IMG/VR virus record: IMGVR_UViG_3300047481_001044
Location: 1-28,916 of that record
Direction: 5' to 3' (one strand)
Source of the DNA: a virus
DNA length: 28,916 nucleotides
Part shown: positions 5,949 to 14,713 of the stretch, one piece after another
How the letters are laid out: every line of letters starts with the position of its first letter
How positions within the stretch are numbered: the first letter of the stretch is position 1
Translations under genes and position numbers: made by a program
The notes under the pieces: generated by a model
What the model was told of the DNA's origin: nothing
Database searches by the model: none
Seen by the model: the letters and a program-made list of their open reading frames with translations, nothing else

Positions 5949-7697
5949 TTATATTACAATACATTCAACAACTTTTTCCTGAACATCGTCATTGGATTCT
6001 AACGCTATAGCAAAAACATCAGAGTGTGAGTGAAAAGCGGCCTTTTGTGCAGCACCATTATCAACTGCTATCAACCGATCTCCTTTTTTAATTGCTCCTA
6101 CTACTTTTACAGGAACCCTACCCTTAAGTGCTACTGCTACGCCATCAGATAAGTTATCATTCATAAGATATGCAGGATAAGCTGAGATAACACCGATGGC
6201 TCTATCTCCAAATTTTGATGCCGTAATTTCTTTTTCTCCGCCGATAGATACAACCGTTCCAACTTCGTATTCAGTGTCTGGCAAATATTTTTCAGCTAAA
6301 TCGCCGTATTCTGCCGCAGTTGCAGTTCCTCTAAACTTGACAGCATATATATCACCAGAAGAATCCCTAGCTGCTATAGTACTGGCTGTGGCAGTAGTCT
6401 TGGCAGATCGATAATTAGGATCGGTATCTGATGCAGCGTCGTTAATTCGTAACCTATCGGATTTATCTGATATTCCTACAAATTGATTTGCTAAAATATT
6501 TCCAGATGAATTTCTTATGGGTATTGTACTATTAACTATAGATTCCGAAGCTGATACTCCGCCTAATGTAGATGCAGATGATGCTGTTCCTGTAACACTT
6601 CCAGTAACGTTTCCAGTCAAATTACCAGAAAAACTACCGGTATAAATCTTTGTAGTGGCATTATATGCAACAGAATTGTCACTTGCTAATATATTTCCTT
6701 TATGAACTCCGGTAGTATTTCCAGTAACGTTTCCTACCAACGAACCGTTGAAAGTAGATGCAGTTACCTGTAACCATGAGGAGCCTATTGCGCCTAAATT
6801 AAATGTTGCATCAGCAGCAGGGAATACTCCTGTAGTACCTATTGTTAAAACATCTAGATCAACAGCGGTTTTAATTCTAAATGTTATATTATCTCCGAGT
6901 TGATTTTCTAGTAAAACATTATTACCGTCTTCTACCCATATCCTTAGATCATTCTGATCGCCTATTGTTATTCCGGAATCAGCTACAGATAATCCTGTTG
7001 AAAAAGTTGCTGCGCCCGATCTTACAAAATCAGTAGCAGAAAAACCTCCTAGTTTTGCAGCATTAGAAGCAGTACCCCAGAAATAATGATCGGTACTAGT
7101 AACTCCTGTTGTTCCATTGGTGTTAACAAGATTTATACCTTTCTTAATATCCTGAAAACCTGTTATCGGATTAGACGTATTCAATCTGAATGCATCTGCA
7201 CTTAAAATTGCAACGACTTCTCCTTCAGATATTAATTTTAAAATAGAATGATTGTTATTAACATCATCTTTAACAGTGTCTTGAACTGCTGCAGATTCGC
7301 CTGTAGTAGGACTGGCTTCTGGACCAATTAATATATATTCAGTTCCATTCCATGTATATAACTGTTCGGTGCTGGTGTCAAACCACAAATCTCCTGTTTG
7401 TAACCCAGGAGGAGGCACAGAGCCCACTTCGGCACCGCTAGCGGATCTAAATCTAGTACCATCAAAAAATTTAAGTTTTTTAGTTCCGGTATCAAACCAA
7501 ATTTGTCCGGTGATTTTCTTAGGCGGAGCTGTAGTATTAGCAAAATTTTCTAATAGATGGAGGAAATTTTCGTTTTGTACTTCACCGTATCCGGCATAGT
7601 TTTTTCCAACAAATCTAAGATCTGTGGTGGTATCAATAGTGCCGTCATCGACCGATACTAAAAACGTGCCGTTAAATTTATCAACTTGATATGCCAT
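5949..7697 (-). CDS. Tail fibre-like structural protein (582 aa)
   Basis: This is one of four paralogues sharing an N-terminal module: 'NYAGYGEVQNENFLHLLENF' near residues 33-52, then two 'GQIWFDT...LKFFDGT'-type segments up to about residue 125. The middle is Ser/Thr/Gly/Asn-rich and includes GNVTG/GNLTG repeats (about residues 314-376), typical of fibrous beta shafts. The C-terminal domain from about residue 454 ('TAAEYGDLAEKYLPDTEYEV', 'RAIGVISAYPAYLMN', 'VALKGRVPVKVVGAIKKGDR') is shared with the 710-residue paralogue. It is probably a trimeric fibre, with the N-terminus anchoring and the C-terminus distal. The gene has its own late promoter at 7718-7725 and a GGAG 7 bases before the ATG. 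I cannot tell which fibre is the receptor-binding one. Confidence 0.85.
   Translation of the reverse strand: MAYQVDKFNGTFLVSVDDGTIDTTTDLRFVGKNYAGYGEVQNENFLHLLENFANTTAPPKKITGQIWFDTGTKKLKFFDGTRFRSASGAEVGSVPPPGLQTGDLWFDTSTEQLYTWNGTEYILIGPEASPTTGESAAVQDTVKDDVNNNHSILKLISEGEVVAILSADAFRLNTSNPITGFQDIKKGINLVNTNGTTGVTSTDHYFWGTASNAAKLGGFSATDFVRSGAATFSTGLSVADSGITIGDQNDLRIWVEDGNNVLLENQLGDNITFRIKTAVDLDVLTIGTTGVFPAADATFNLGAIGSSWLQVTASTFNGSLVGNVTGNTTGVHKGNILASDNSVAYNATTKIYTGSFSGNLTGNVTGSVTGTASSASTLGGVSASESIVNSTIPIRNSSGNILANQFVGISDKSDRLRINDAASDTDPNYRSAKTTATASTIAARDSSGDIYAVKFRGTATAAEYGDLAEKYLPDTEYEVGTVVSIGGEKEITASKFGDRAIGVISAYPAYLMNDNLSDGVAVALKGRVPVKVVGAIKKGDRLIAVDNGAAQKAAFHSHSDVFAIALESNDDVQEKVVECIVI
6570..6755 (-). 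repeat. GNVTG-type coding repeats in the 582-residue fibre shaft
   Basis: The protein reads NGSLVGNVTGNTTG and, 40 residues later, SGNLTGNVTGSVTGTASS. At DNA level ttccagtaacgtttcc recurs at 6599-6614 and 6719-6734, exactly 120 bases apart and in frame. Shorter copies of the same idea (GDITGNVT, GNITGNATTAT) occur in the 710- and 705-residue fibres. Confidence 0.7.
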
Positions 7698-7717
7698 CTA
7701 TAAACTCCAATATTCAG

Positions 7718-7725
7718 TATTTATA
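7718..7725 (-). promoter_or_regulatory. T4-type late promoter octamer TATAAATA
   Basis: The minus strand reads GTATAAATACTG in the 41-base gap upstream of the 582-residue fibre gene, an exact match to the T4 late consensus TATAAATA. A GGAG ribosome binding site and ATG follow at 7697. By T4 rules transcription would start about 6 bases after the octamer, giving a very short leader. It implies sigma gp55/gp33/gp45-type late transcription machinery elsewhere in the genome. Confidence 0.8.
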
Positions 7726-7738
7726 CGTTTAACTATTC

Positions 7739-9871
7739 TTATAATTTGCAAACAACAACCTCTATAACTCCTTCTGTGCCATCGAAATCTTCAAGAGCTT
7801 TCCCTACAATAGTTCCAATTTTTGGGTCTGCAGAAGGTCTAGCATACCCGTTTCCGCCACTAGTAAGAAGATCACCCTTGCGTATTTTACCTCTTACCTT
7901 GCAAGGAACCCTGCCTTCTAAAGCTATAGATACTACATATTCTCCTTGACATTCTGAATTCATTAAAAATCCCGGTTTAGTAGATACTACTCCGGCCACT
8001 GCTCTGGTTTCGTCTTGTGCAAGAGTAACTTCAAATTTACCTCCAAATTCTAATACTGTTCCAGGCTCATATGCATTATCTGCCACATAATTCTCAGCTA
8101 AGTCTGCATATTCCGCCGACGTTGCTCTTCCTCTAAATTTATTAGAACCTACATCAATATCTTTGTTTGATACCCATTTATCTCCGGTAGCTCTGTAATA
8201 AAATTCTGCAAAAGATCCATCTATTAATAAACCTGATTGATCCGCTGCTGCCGAAGTAGGTGACCCCGAGGCCAAAGTAAGCGTTTTATCTGCCACATTC
8301 ACAACAGTTGAATTTACGGATAACGTAGTTCCTTGTATTGTAAGATTACCTGTTATAATAAAATCTGCATTGGCTGTAATTGTTGTGCCGCCTACAGTCG
8401 GATATAACGAGCCCACTCTAGATAAACTTCCTCGATATTCAGTAGCATATACTTTATTCCAAGGAAAATCAGGCAATCCTAAATTTATAGAACCACTTTT
8501 AGTTTTAGTAAGTGCAGGTTGATTATCTCCACCTAATATAACTGCCTGTGCTGAACTAATAAAAGAAATAGCGGGATTATTCTGACTTTGTGGAGAATCA
8601 TTTATTTCTAAAGTTAAACCGCCATTTAAAACAGTAGATTCAATAGTCGGATTGTTACTATCCAGATATAATTTTAATTGTTGCCCTGTACCAATTTTTA
8701 CACCAAATTCTCCAACATTTAAATCGGCTAATATTCCTACAGAAGTTAAACTCGACTGTGTTACGTTAGGAGGAATTGTGTTTCCTGTTAAAGTATTAGC
8801 AGCAGCCGGAACTGTGATATTTGCACTTCCGTCAAATGATACACCGTTTATTAACACCGGAGTAGCTAATCTCGATGCTGTTCTGGCATTTCCAGTTAAT
8901 GTGTTTCCAACAAAAGTATTTGCTTCAATTACATCAAATCTACTAGTTCCTGAAATAGCTGTAACATTACCAGTTATATCTCCTATAAGATCAGCTGTAA
9001 TAGTTCCTGCACTGAAATTTCCAGAACTATCTCTAGCTACTACTTTTCCTATTACATTTGATGATGATGCATCTACTGCCCAGGTTGTCGCAGAGCTGCC
9101 ATCGAAATTACTTCCTATTAGATAAGTTCCTCGAGAAAGTATATTAGCAGTAGATGATTTTATGTTTATGCTTTGTGTCCCGTTAAAAGGAATACCGTTT
9201 ATATTAACATAATTTTCTAATCTAGTTGCACTTTCGGAATTACCCAATACATTCCCATTTAAATTTGTTCCAGATTTTAAATTAATACCTCTCACAAGAG
9301 CAGTATATCCAGTTAAATTTTCTGTTGTGCTAATTGTAAAAGAATCGCTGGTATATATTGCTATAGGTTCATTATTGCTATAAAAAAGAGCGGCTGGATG
9401 TTGTACTCCGTTAACATCTGCTATAGATTTACTTACTAATTTTGTAATTCCAAAATTTTCGATCGAATCGGGACCTATAAGATTCCAAACTTCGCCGTCG
9501 GATATATAAAGCTGATTGGTATTATTCTTAAACCATAATGCTCCCGGAATAGGATTCGTCGATGCTGCATCTACTGCCGAGTTTGGTGCTGTGTCTGATA
9601 CTGAAGCTCCGCCAGCAGGCGACCATCCTGTTCCGCTATAAACATTTAATGTTTTTGTTGAAGTATTATACCAAGTTTGACCAGTTATAGGTTTTGACGG
9701 AGCTGTTGAATTAGCAAAATTTTCTAAAATAAAAACAAAGTTTTCATTTTGTGTTTCTCCGTAGCCGGTGTAATTTCTTCCTACTAATCCTAGACTCGTG
9801 GAATTATCTAAAGTTCCATCTTCTAGAATAGTTAATCTTTCACCATTGAATTTATTAATTACATAAGCCAT
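7739..9871 (-). CDS. Tail fibre-like structural protein (710 aa)
   Basis: This is the second paralogue of the fibre set. The N-terminal module (MAYVINKFNGERLTILEDG, 'NYTGYGETQNENFVFILENF', 'GQTWYNTSTKTLNVYSG', 'GALWFKNNTNQLYISDG') covers about residues 1-140. A long Ser/Thr/Asn-rich beta shaft follows, with 'GDITGNVT' and 'GNTLTGNARTASRL' motifs. A segment around residue 500 ('GNLTIQGTTLSVNSTVVNVA') matches part of the 672-residue paralogue ('GNVIISGTLTVNDGD..NVEDKLIVLA'). The C-terminal domain from about residue 579 ('SAEYADLAENYVADNAYEPG', 'GVVSTKPGFLMN', 'ALEGRVPCKVRGKIRKGDLL') is homologous to that of the 582-residue protein. GGAG lies 6 bases before the ATG, and the gene follows the 672-residue gene by 11 bases. 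Expected role: host-recognition or side fibre. Confidence 0.85.
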   Translation of the reverse strand: MAYVINKFNGERLTILEDGTLDNSTSLGLVGRNYTGYGETQNENFVFILENFANSTAPSKPITGQTWYNTSTKTLNVYSGTGWSPAGGASVSDTAPNSAVDAASTNPIPGALWFKNNTNQLYISDGEVWNLIGPDSIENFGITKLVSKSIADVNGVQHPAALFYSNNEPIAIYTSDSFTISTTENLTGYTALVRGINLKSGTNLNGNVLGNSESATRLENYVNINGIPFNGTQSINIKSSTANILSRGTYLIGSNFDGSSATTWAVDASSSNVIGKVVARDSSGNFSAGTITADLIGDITGNVTAISGTSRFDVIEANTFVGNTLTGNARTASRLATPVLINGVSFDGSANITVPAAANTLTGNTIPPNVTQSSLTSVGILADLNVGEFGVKIGTGQQLKLYLDSNNPTIESTVLNGGLTLEINDSPQSQNNPAISFISSAQAVILGGDNQPALTKTKSGSINLGLPDFPWNKVYATEYRGSLSRVGSLYPTVGGTTITANADFIITGNLTIQGTTLSVNSTVVNVADKTLTLASGSPTSAAADQSGLLIDGSFAEFYYRATGDKWVSNKDIDVGSNKFRGRATSAEYADLAENYVADNAYEPGTVLEFGGKFEVTLAQDETRAVAGVVSTKPGFLMNSECQGEYVVSIALEGRVPCKVRGKIRKGDLLTSGGNGYARPSADPKIGTIVGKALEDFDGTEGVIEVVVCKL

Positions 9872-9882
9872 CTAACGCTCCA

Positions 9883-11901
9883 TTATACGAATGTTTCACT
9901 AATGTACTTCCAGCCAACACCGATTTGTATTTGAAAAGTTTTAACTGTTCTAGGTGATACTTGAATTGTTTGAGCCGGAACCGTTACCGGTGCAAAGGAA
10001 ACTGATGATATGCCCGGCGACGTTCCCGGAGACCCGCTAGGCGGTGTTAAGAAATTTGTAAAAGACGTAGATTTAGAACCTTCTACATCTGCAGTTGAAT
10101 TAGCATTTGTTAATGATGTACACAATATTCTTGCAACTGTTCCCACTTCATATTCTGTTATTGGGGCTAATGTAGTTAAAATTCCTTCTATTGCAACATT
10201 TGTTAATCCATCAGAAATATCCATACTAAAAACCAATGATCGTGTTCTAACAAAATTTAATACGTATTGTTTATTTGTAGCTTCTGTGTTTTCTGTAGCA
10301 GATAACAGCGTAGCCGATTCACTAGTTTGACTGGGTGCTGATTGAGATGTTGTAGCAACACCTCTCAGTAAAGGAAACCCCACATCAGTTTGTGTAGAAA
10401 AAGTTGATCCGGTAACCTGTCTAAACTGGACATTACCAGTACCATTAGGAGTGATTTGAATATCAGAATTCGTAGCTACCGCAGAAAATCTGTTTTGTTC
10501 TATTCTAAGAACAGGAGATCCTGCAGAAGGTCCAATTTGTACAAAAATTTGTGGTCCGAAACTTGTTACTCCCGGTATGCTTGTAATACCAGGGCCTAAA
10601 CTTGTTCCATCTATTACAGTAGTTCCGTTTATTTTAAATGCTTTTCCTGCTTCTAAATTAATATGCTCAGAACTATTCCAAGCATCGTCTGCTAGAGCCA
10701 TCCTTGTACCAGAAGAAGATTTATTTCCATTACTCCATTGAAATATATGATCTTTCAAAACCCATGTATTATAACTGGGACTGCTAACATCGTTGTCAAA
10801 AAAAGCACCCTTTAATACCATGCCTCCCTCGTCAGCATATTCATCTCTGTTTAAACTACTATCACCAGTTTGCGCCAAGACAATTAATTTATCTTCAACA
10901 TTTAATTCAGTAGTCTTAATAATAGTTACATCGCCATCATTTACTGTTAATGTACCACTTATTATTACATTTCCTTGTACAGCTATAGATCCACCTATAT
11001 TAACTTGACTATTAATATATGCATTGTCATTGTAAATTCCAACAGTTCTAGTAATAGGATCTACCGTGATTGCATCTTCTGATTCAAGATCTTTTTTCAC
11101 AGATATTTTAAATGTTTTATTATTAGCAATATTTGCCATTTGAACATTTGAATTATCTACGACTACTTGAAACTGATCGTCATTTCCTACCAATAGATTG
11201 TCTCTTATACTAAGATTTCCCTCAATAGAACCGCTAGTATCACTTCTTACATACGATGACGCTGGTTGATTTCCTAACTTATCGGAATTAGTTGCTGTCA
11301 CTGAAAATTTGATTCCGGCACTAGCGGCCTGATTGAATCCGGGAATGATTTCGATTCTGCCGAAGCCGGATATTTCTGCCTTTGGAGTAAACGTATCTTT
11401 AGAAAAAATTCCTAATAATACTGCATTTACATACAATAAGGTTACTATTCTTGTTTGATTTCTGTCGTCTAAAACATTAACAACTTTTAATCCGCTTAAT
11501 CCCTGACTTTGAGAATAATCTGGTCCTAGTAATATAGGATTGATGCCATCATAAAAATATAATTGTTTATCAGTGCTATTAAAAAACAAATCACCTATGG
11601 CTATATCAGTTGGGAGAGAATCGGCTATGGTCGCGCTGGAGACTGGTTGAAAAGACGAACCATTGTAAACTTTTAATTTAGCTTCAGAAGTATCGAACCA
11701 AATTTGTCCTCTAATCGGATTGGAAGGTACTGCAGATCCTGCAAAATTTTCTAATAATTTTATAAAATTCTCATTTAAAGCATCACCGAATCCGCTGTAA
11801 TTTTTTCCTATAAGAGTAAGATCAGTAGTCACATTGTCCAACTGACCGTCGGCTAAAGTAGTTAAAATTGTTCCGTCAGTTTTATTAATTGTATATGCCA
11901 T
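9883..11901 (-). CDS. Tail fibre-like structural protein (672 aa), variant C-terminus
   Basis: This is the third fibre paralogue, with the shared N-terminal module ('NYSGFGDALNENFIKLLENF' near residue 34, then 'GQIWFDTSEAKLKVYNG' and 'GDLFFNSTDKQLYFYDG'). The shaft includes 'GNVIISGTLTVNDGDVTI' and 'LNVEDKLIVLAQTGD', found in similar form in the 710-residue protein. The C-terminus differs from its two neighbours. After 'ATNKQYVLNFVRTRSLVFSM' comes 'ITEYEVGTVARIL' (about residues 576-590), a recognisable trace of the 'TEYEVGTVVSIGG' segment of the 582-residue protein. A Pro/Ser/Thr-rich tail then ends in 'IQIGVGWKYISETFV'. It may be a truncated or re-domained distal end. AAGG precedes the ATG, 9 bases after the collar-protein stop. 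Confidence 0.85.
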   Translation of the reverse strand: MAYTINKTDGTILTTLADGQLDNVTTDLTLIGKNYSGFGDALNENFIKLLENFAGSAVPSNPIRGQIWFDTSEAKLKVYNGSSFQPVSSATIADSLPTDIAIGDLFFNSTDKQLYFYDGINPILLGPDYSQSQGLSGLKVVNVLDDRNQTRIVTLLYVNAVLLGIFSKDTFTPKAEISGFGRIEIIPGFNQAASAGIKFSVTATNSDKLGNQPASSYVRSDTSGSIEGNLSIRDNLLVGNDDQFQVVVDNSNVQMANIANNKTFKISVKKDLESEDAITVDPITRTVGIYNDNAYINSQVNIGGSIAVQGNVIISGTLTVNDGDVTIIKTTELNVEDKLIVLAQTGDSSLNRDEYADEGGMVLKGAFFDNDVSSPSYNTWVLKDHIFQWSNGNKSSSGTRMALADDAWNSSEHINLEAGKAFKINGTTVIDGTSLGPGITSIPGVTSFGPQIFVQIGPSAGSPVLRIEQNRFSAVATNSDIQITPNGTGNVQFRQVTGSTFSTQTDVGFPLLRGVATTSQSAPSQTSESATLLSATENTEATNKQYVLNFVRTRSLVFSMDISDGLTNVAIEGILTTLAPITEYEVGTVARILCTSLTNANSTADVEGSKSTSFTNFLTPPSGSPGTSPGISSVSFAPVTVPAQTIQVSPRTVKTFQIQIGVGWKYISETFV

Positions 11902-11910
11902 TTTTTTACC

Positions 11911-14028
11911 TTAGAATTCTGTTGGTCCTGATCTAATAATAAAATTTAATGTCAAAAACGGATTCATTGTAGAAAATGCTGTTGACAAAGTTTCACTAGT
12001 TTTAATGCTTCCACTCGTAGGAAGATATTGAGTTTGAGATGGTGTAGTGCCGCCTCTTCCAGAAAAAGATCCAACATCTGTAGGAACAGCACTGTCTGCT
12101 CTCGTTGAATAATATTGTTCACCAGTAGAGCCAATCATATTATGTTCGTGATCAGGTAAGTTTGCCACTGTTAAAAATTGATCTGAAGAGCCGCCTGATC
12201 CACCGGTCGTTTGAGCTTCGATACCTTCAACTCGACCAGCAGGTCCTGATGGTTTTCCGGCTATCTGACCTGTAGCAGGAGGTGCTGCTTGAACAAGACC
12301 AGCAATAACTCCGTCATCTTTATTGTCCATATCATCTCTACCGAGCGGGAATCGACCTCTAAGATCAGGAAGTTTAAATGTTTCAAATCCGACAGTAGGT
12401 GCTCCATAAACATTTCCTATTACATTGTACAAAGTTCTGTACCTAGATATTTCTAATTCTCTACCGTCACAGAGTAAATATCCTGCAGGTACTGTTTCTC
12501 CGGCAAAAGGTATAATGCCGCCTATAGGTATTATTGCATCTTGTAAAAATTCTTGTTTACTTACTTTAAATAATCCTGTGGTTCCGCCCGTTGTAGACGG
12601 TGCAGGTCTAAAGATTAATAAGTCGTCATTTTTGTCTAAAGGATATCTTTCTATCGGAGCTCTTGTTTGACCGCTAATTATCTCGCTGGTTAAAGAAGTT
12701 TCTAAAGTAATTGATCCTTCTGTTCCTGTAAATGTTTCAACCGTCGAAGTAACAGCACCTATAGTTTTAAACAATGTTGGAAATTTTAGATTTGTCGCTG
12801 TTGTAGCATTACCTGTAATATTTCCAGTTAGAATGCCGAACAAATTTTGAGCATACAAATTTTTAGTATAAACAGCATTATATCTTAATTCATTACTTTG
12901 TCCTAAACTATAGGTATCAGTGACCGAAGGTCTTATATTACTAGTAGTAGTAACACCAGTAACGTTTAATGTAGTTCCTATTAAGACATTTTTAGAAACA
13001 GATATTCCGCCTGCAGTTCTAATGGTACCATTGTTAAAATTTGTGCTTTCTGTAGTGGAGGTTAAGATAATAGAACCATCTAACTTAAGATTCCCACTAA
13101 TATCTACTGCTTCGTCAGGAACATTTTTATTAATAGCAATTTTATTATCAATTATTCTTAAAACAGTTACAGGTCGATTATCTTGATTTGTTTGGATGTC
13201 GATACTACTACCTGCGGAAGAATTATAAATTTTTCCTGCGCCAGACGAAACACTGAAACTGAAAGTACCGTCAACACCTAAAGTAAGACCTTGGTTATTT
13301 TTAATATTAAAGCCTTGCTCTGTAGTATTAAGAACATCCGATCTTAGAAATCTCGATGCTGGAATTTCTGATCCAGATACATTTAAAGAATCTGAATTAA
13401 GTGCTGCGCCATAGAATTTAGGAGAAAATCCTCCTGATCCAAGATCGCTAACAGATGAAATATTCACACCAGATTTAATTGTTGTAAAGCCAGTGATAGC
13501 TATCTTAGGTGTAAAACTATCTTTAGAAACAATTATTACAGGACTATCTTCAACATAAAAAACAACAATTACTCTATTCAGATTTGTACTATCTACTATT
13601 TGCTCTACTAGAGGACCACTTCTTAATCCTGTTGAAAAATTAGGACCTACGAGAATCCAGCGTTCTCCGCTGAATATGTAAAGTTGTTGATTATTAGTAT
13701 CCACCCATAGCTCGCCTGTTTCAGCCGAAGCTAAACTAGGTTCATTATTATCAACCCTAATATTACTGGCTGATTTCCAGTTTGTTCCGTCGTATATTTC
13801 TAAACTTTTATTATTTGTGTTGAAATATAACTGACCTTCTACTGGATTCTGCGGCTTGGTAGCACTGGCAAAATTTTCTAAAAGATGTAAAAAATTTTCT
13901 GCTATATTTTGTCCGTAACTTGTAGTATTTCTTCCAGGAAATATCAAACTTGTTTCTGTATTATTGGTACTATCGTTAACAGTAATGGGTAATTTTGCAC
14001 TATCAGTGAAATTGACATTATATGGCAT
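11911..14028 (-). CDS. Short tail fibre / collar-domain protein (705 aa), T4 gp12-like
   Basis: The N-terminal module is the same as in the other three fibres but more diverged ('NTTSYGQNIAENFLHLLENF', 'GQLYFNTNNKSLEIYDG', 'GELWVDTNNQQLYIFSG'). At about residues 495-565 lies a phage tail collar domain: 'IPFAGETVPAGYLLCDGRE', 'SRYRTLYNVIGNVYGAP', 'FKLPDLRGRFPLGRDDM'. The tail has a Gly-rich linker, 'VANLPDHEHNM' (His residues that in T4 gp12-type tips can take part in metal binding) and the standard ending 'MNPFLTLNFIIRSGPTEF'. In T4, gp12 forms trimers folded under the baseplate that bind LPS irreversibly, and a comparable role is likely here. A GAGGT site lies inside the end of the preceding gene, and the gap between the genes is 2 bases. 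Confidence 0.9.
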   Translation of the reverse strand: MPYNVNFTDSAKLPITVNDSTNNTETSLIFPGRNTTSYGQNIAENFLHLLENFASATKPQNPVEGQLYFNTNNKSLEIYDGTNWKSASNIRVDNNEPSLASAETGELWVDTNNQQLYIFSGERWILVGPNFSTGLRSGPLVEQIVDSTNLNRVIVVFYVEDSPVIIVSKDSFTPKIAITGFTTIKSGVNISSVSDLGSGGFSPKFYGAALNSDSLNVSGSEIPASRFLRSDVLNTTEQGFNIKNNQGLTLGVDGTFSFSVSSGAGKIYNSSAGSSIDIQTNQDNRPVTVLRIIDNKIAINKNVPDEAVDISGNLKLDGSIILTSTTESTNFNNGTIRTAGGISVSKNVLIGTTLNVTGVTTTSNIRPSVTDTYSLGQSNELRYNAVYTKNLYAQNLFGILTGNITGNATTATNLKFPTLFKTIGAVTSTVETFTGTEGSITLETSLTSEIISGQTRAPIERYPLDKNDDLLIFRPAPSTTGGTTGLFKVSKQEFLQDAIIPIGGIIPFAGETVPAGYLLCDGRELEISRYRTLYNVIGNVYGAPTVGFETFKLPDLRGRFPLGRDDMDNKDDGVIAGLVQAAPPATGQIAGKPSGPAGRVEGIEAQTTGGSGGSSDQFLTVANLPDHEHNMIGSTGEQYYSTRADSAVPTDVGSFSGRGGTTPSQTQYLPTSGSIKTSETLSTAFSTMNPFLTLNFIIRSGPTEF

Positions 14029-14030
14029 TT

Positions 14031-14702
14031 TTAAACCTCATTAAAACCAGTTAAACTTTGTATTCTGATCGTATAATCGATCTGCAGCAATCTATTCAAA
14101 CTTTTTTGTACAGGGTGAAAAACTACGTGAGTTAGCAATTTTCCTGATCCCGAAGGATCATACGATTTTAATCCCAATTCGTCGAATACAAAATCCCCAG
14201 ATAAAGTTTGACTATTGTCAAAAGCTTCTTGACCGTCTGGTTCGCCGTAGTCTAATAGACAAGTAATAATAACATCCGAATACGTTGCACCGCTTATATG
14301 TCTAATTTCCATTTTATTTCTTACAGGATCGGTATTTGCTGTAGCATTTTGATCTACTATTTTACTATAGGTCTGATTATAAAGTCCGGTATTTGTGCCT
14401 ATGGTATTAGGGGTCAGGTAAGAAATTAAACCCGTGGGGTCCACCGTCGTGCCGCCTGAACCAAAAACCATTTGATAAATCCAACCTTTACCCTGATTAC
14501 TAATACTATTGACCATAGCCACACTAATATTTTCGTAATGGATGGCGTTTCTTTTATCGATTAAAACTTCGTTTGTATCAGGATCCCAAATTTTGATGTG
14601 CCCTTCATAGTGAAAACCGCCGATTTCATTAGGCTTTTTTTCTGAGATTTTATTGTTTTCTGGCATTGGCTGCTGTTCCATATTGTTCTCTTCTAAATCC
14701 AT
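14031..14702 (-). CDS. Conserved virion structural protein (223 aa)
   Basis: The N-terminus is short and polar (Glu, Asn, Gln, Pro), followed by a compact domain. That domain starts 'GGFHYEGHIKIWDPDTNEVL', continues 'RNAIHYENISVAMVNSISNQ', 'WIYQMVFGSGGTTVDPTGLI' and 'YLTPNTIGTNTGLYNQTYSK', and ends with 'FVFDELGLKS' and 'LQIDYTIRI'. I associate this pattern with baseplate or tail proteins of marine T4-like phages, but have no T4 name for it. The coordinates use the first ATG, which has no ribosome binding site. ATG at 14681 (Met8) has AGAAGAG 6 bases upstream, and the late promoter at 14706-14713 predicts transcription starting near 14700. Met8 is therefore probably the real start on late transcripts, giving 216 residues. 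The gene lies between the giant protein and the fibre genes, suggesting it connects baseplate and fibres. Confidence 0.8.
   Translation of the reverse strand: MDLEENNMEQQPMPENNKISEKKPNEIGGFHYEGHIKIWDPDTNEVLIDKRNAIHYENISVAMVNSISNQGKGWIYQMVFGSGGTTVDPTGLISYLTPNTIGTNTGLYNQTYSKIVDQNATANTDPVRNKMEIRHISGATYSDVIITCLLDYGEPDGQEAFDNSQTLSGDFVFDELGLKSYDPSGSGKLLTHVVFHPVQKSLNRLLQIDYTIRIQSLTGFNEV
14688..14694 (-). promoter_or_regulatory. Ribosome binding site for an internal start (Met8, 14681)
   Basis: AGAAGAG on the minus strand lies 6 bases before ATG at 14681-14679, inside the first codons of the longer frame. The upstream ATG at 14702 has only A/T-rich sequence in the usual window. This decides in favour of 14681. 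Confidence 0.55.
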
Positions 14703-14705
14703 AGT

Positions 14706-14713
14706 GTATTTAT
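14706..14713 (-). promoter_or_regulatory. T4-type late promoter (AATAAATA) overlapping the giant gene's stop codon
   Basis: The minus strand reads CCAGAATAAATACACTATG. The octamer AATAAATA differs from the T4 late consensus at the first base and keeps the flanking C seen at 7718-7725. The TAA stop of the giant gene (14712-14710) lies inside it. It would give the 223-residue gene and the fibre genes a transcript independent of the giant gene. Confidence 0.65.

Noticed and set aside
7328-7543. Minus-strand 71-codon frame inside the 582-residue fibre gene
   Set aside because: It overlaps the conserved fibre N-terminal module in another frame and has no supporting motif.
8652-9125. Plus-strand frame of 157 codons, and similar ones at 16865-17329 and 17687-18127
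   Set aside because: They lie wholly inside strong minus-strand structural genes and show the hydrophobic Pro/Val/Ile composition expected of antisense shadows.
5949-9871. Self-cleaving S74-type chaperone domain at the ends of the 582- and 710-residue fibres
   Set aside because: I do not see the Ser/Lys catalytic arrangement or the terminal coiled coil of that family; the shared domain is different and left unnamed.
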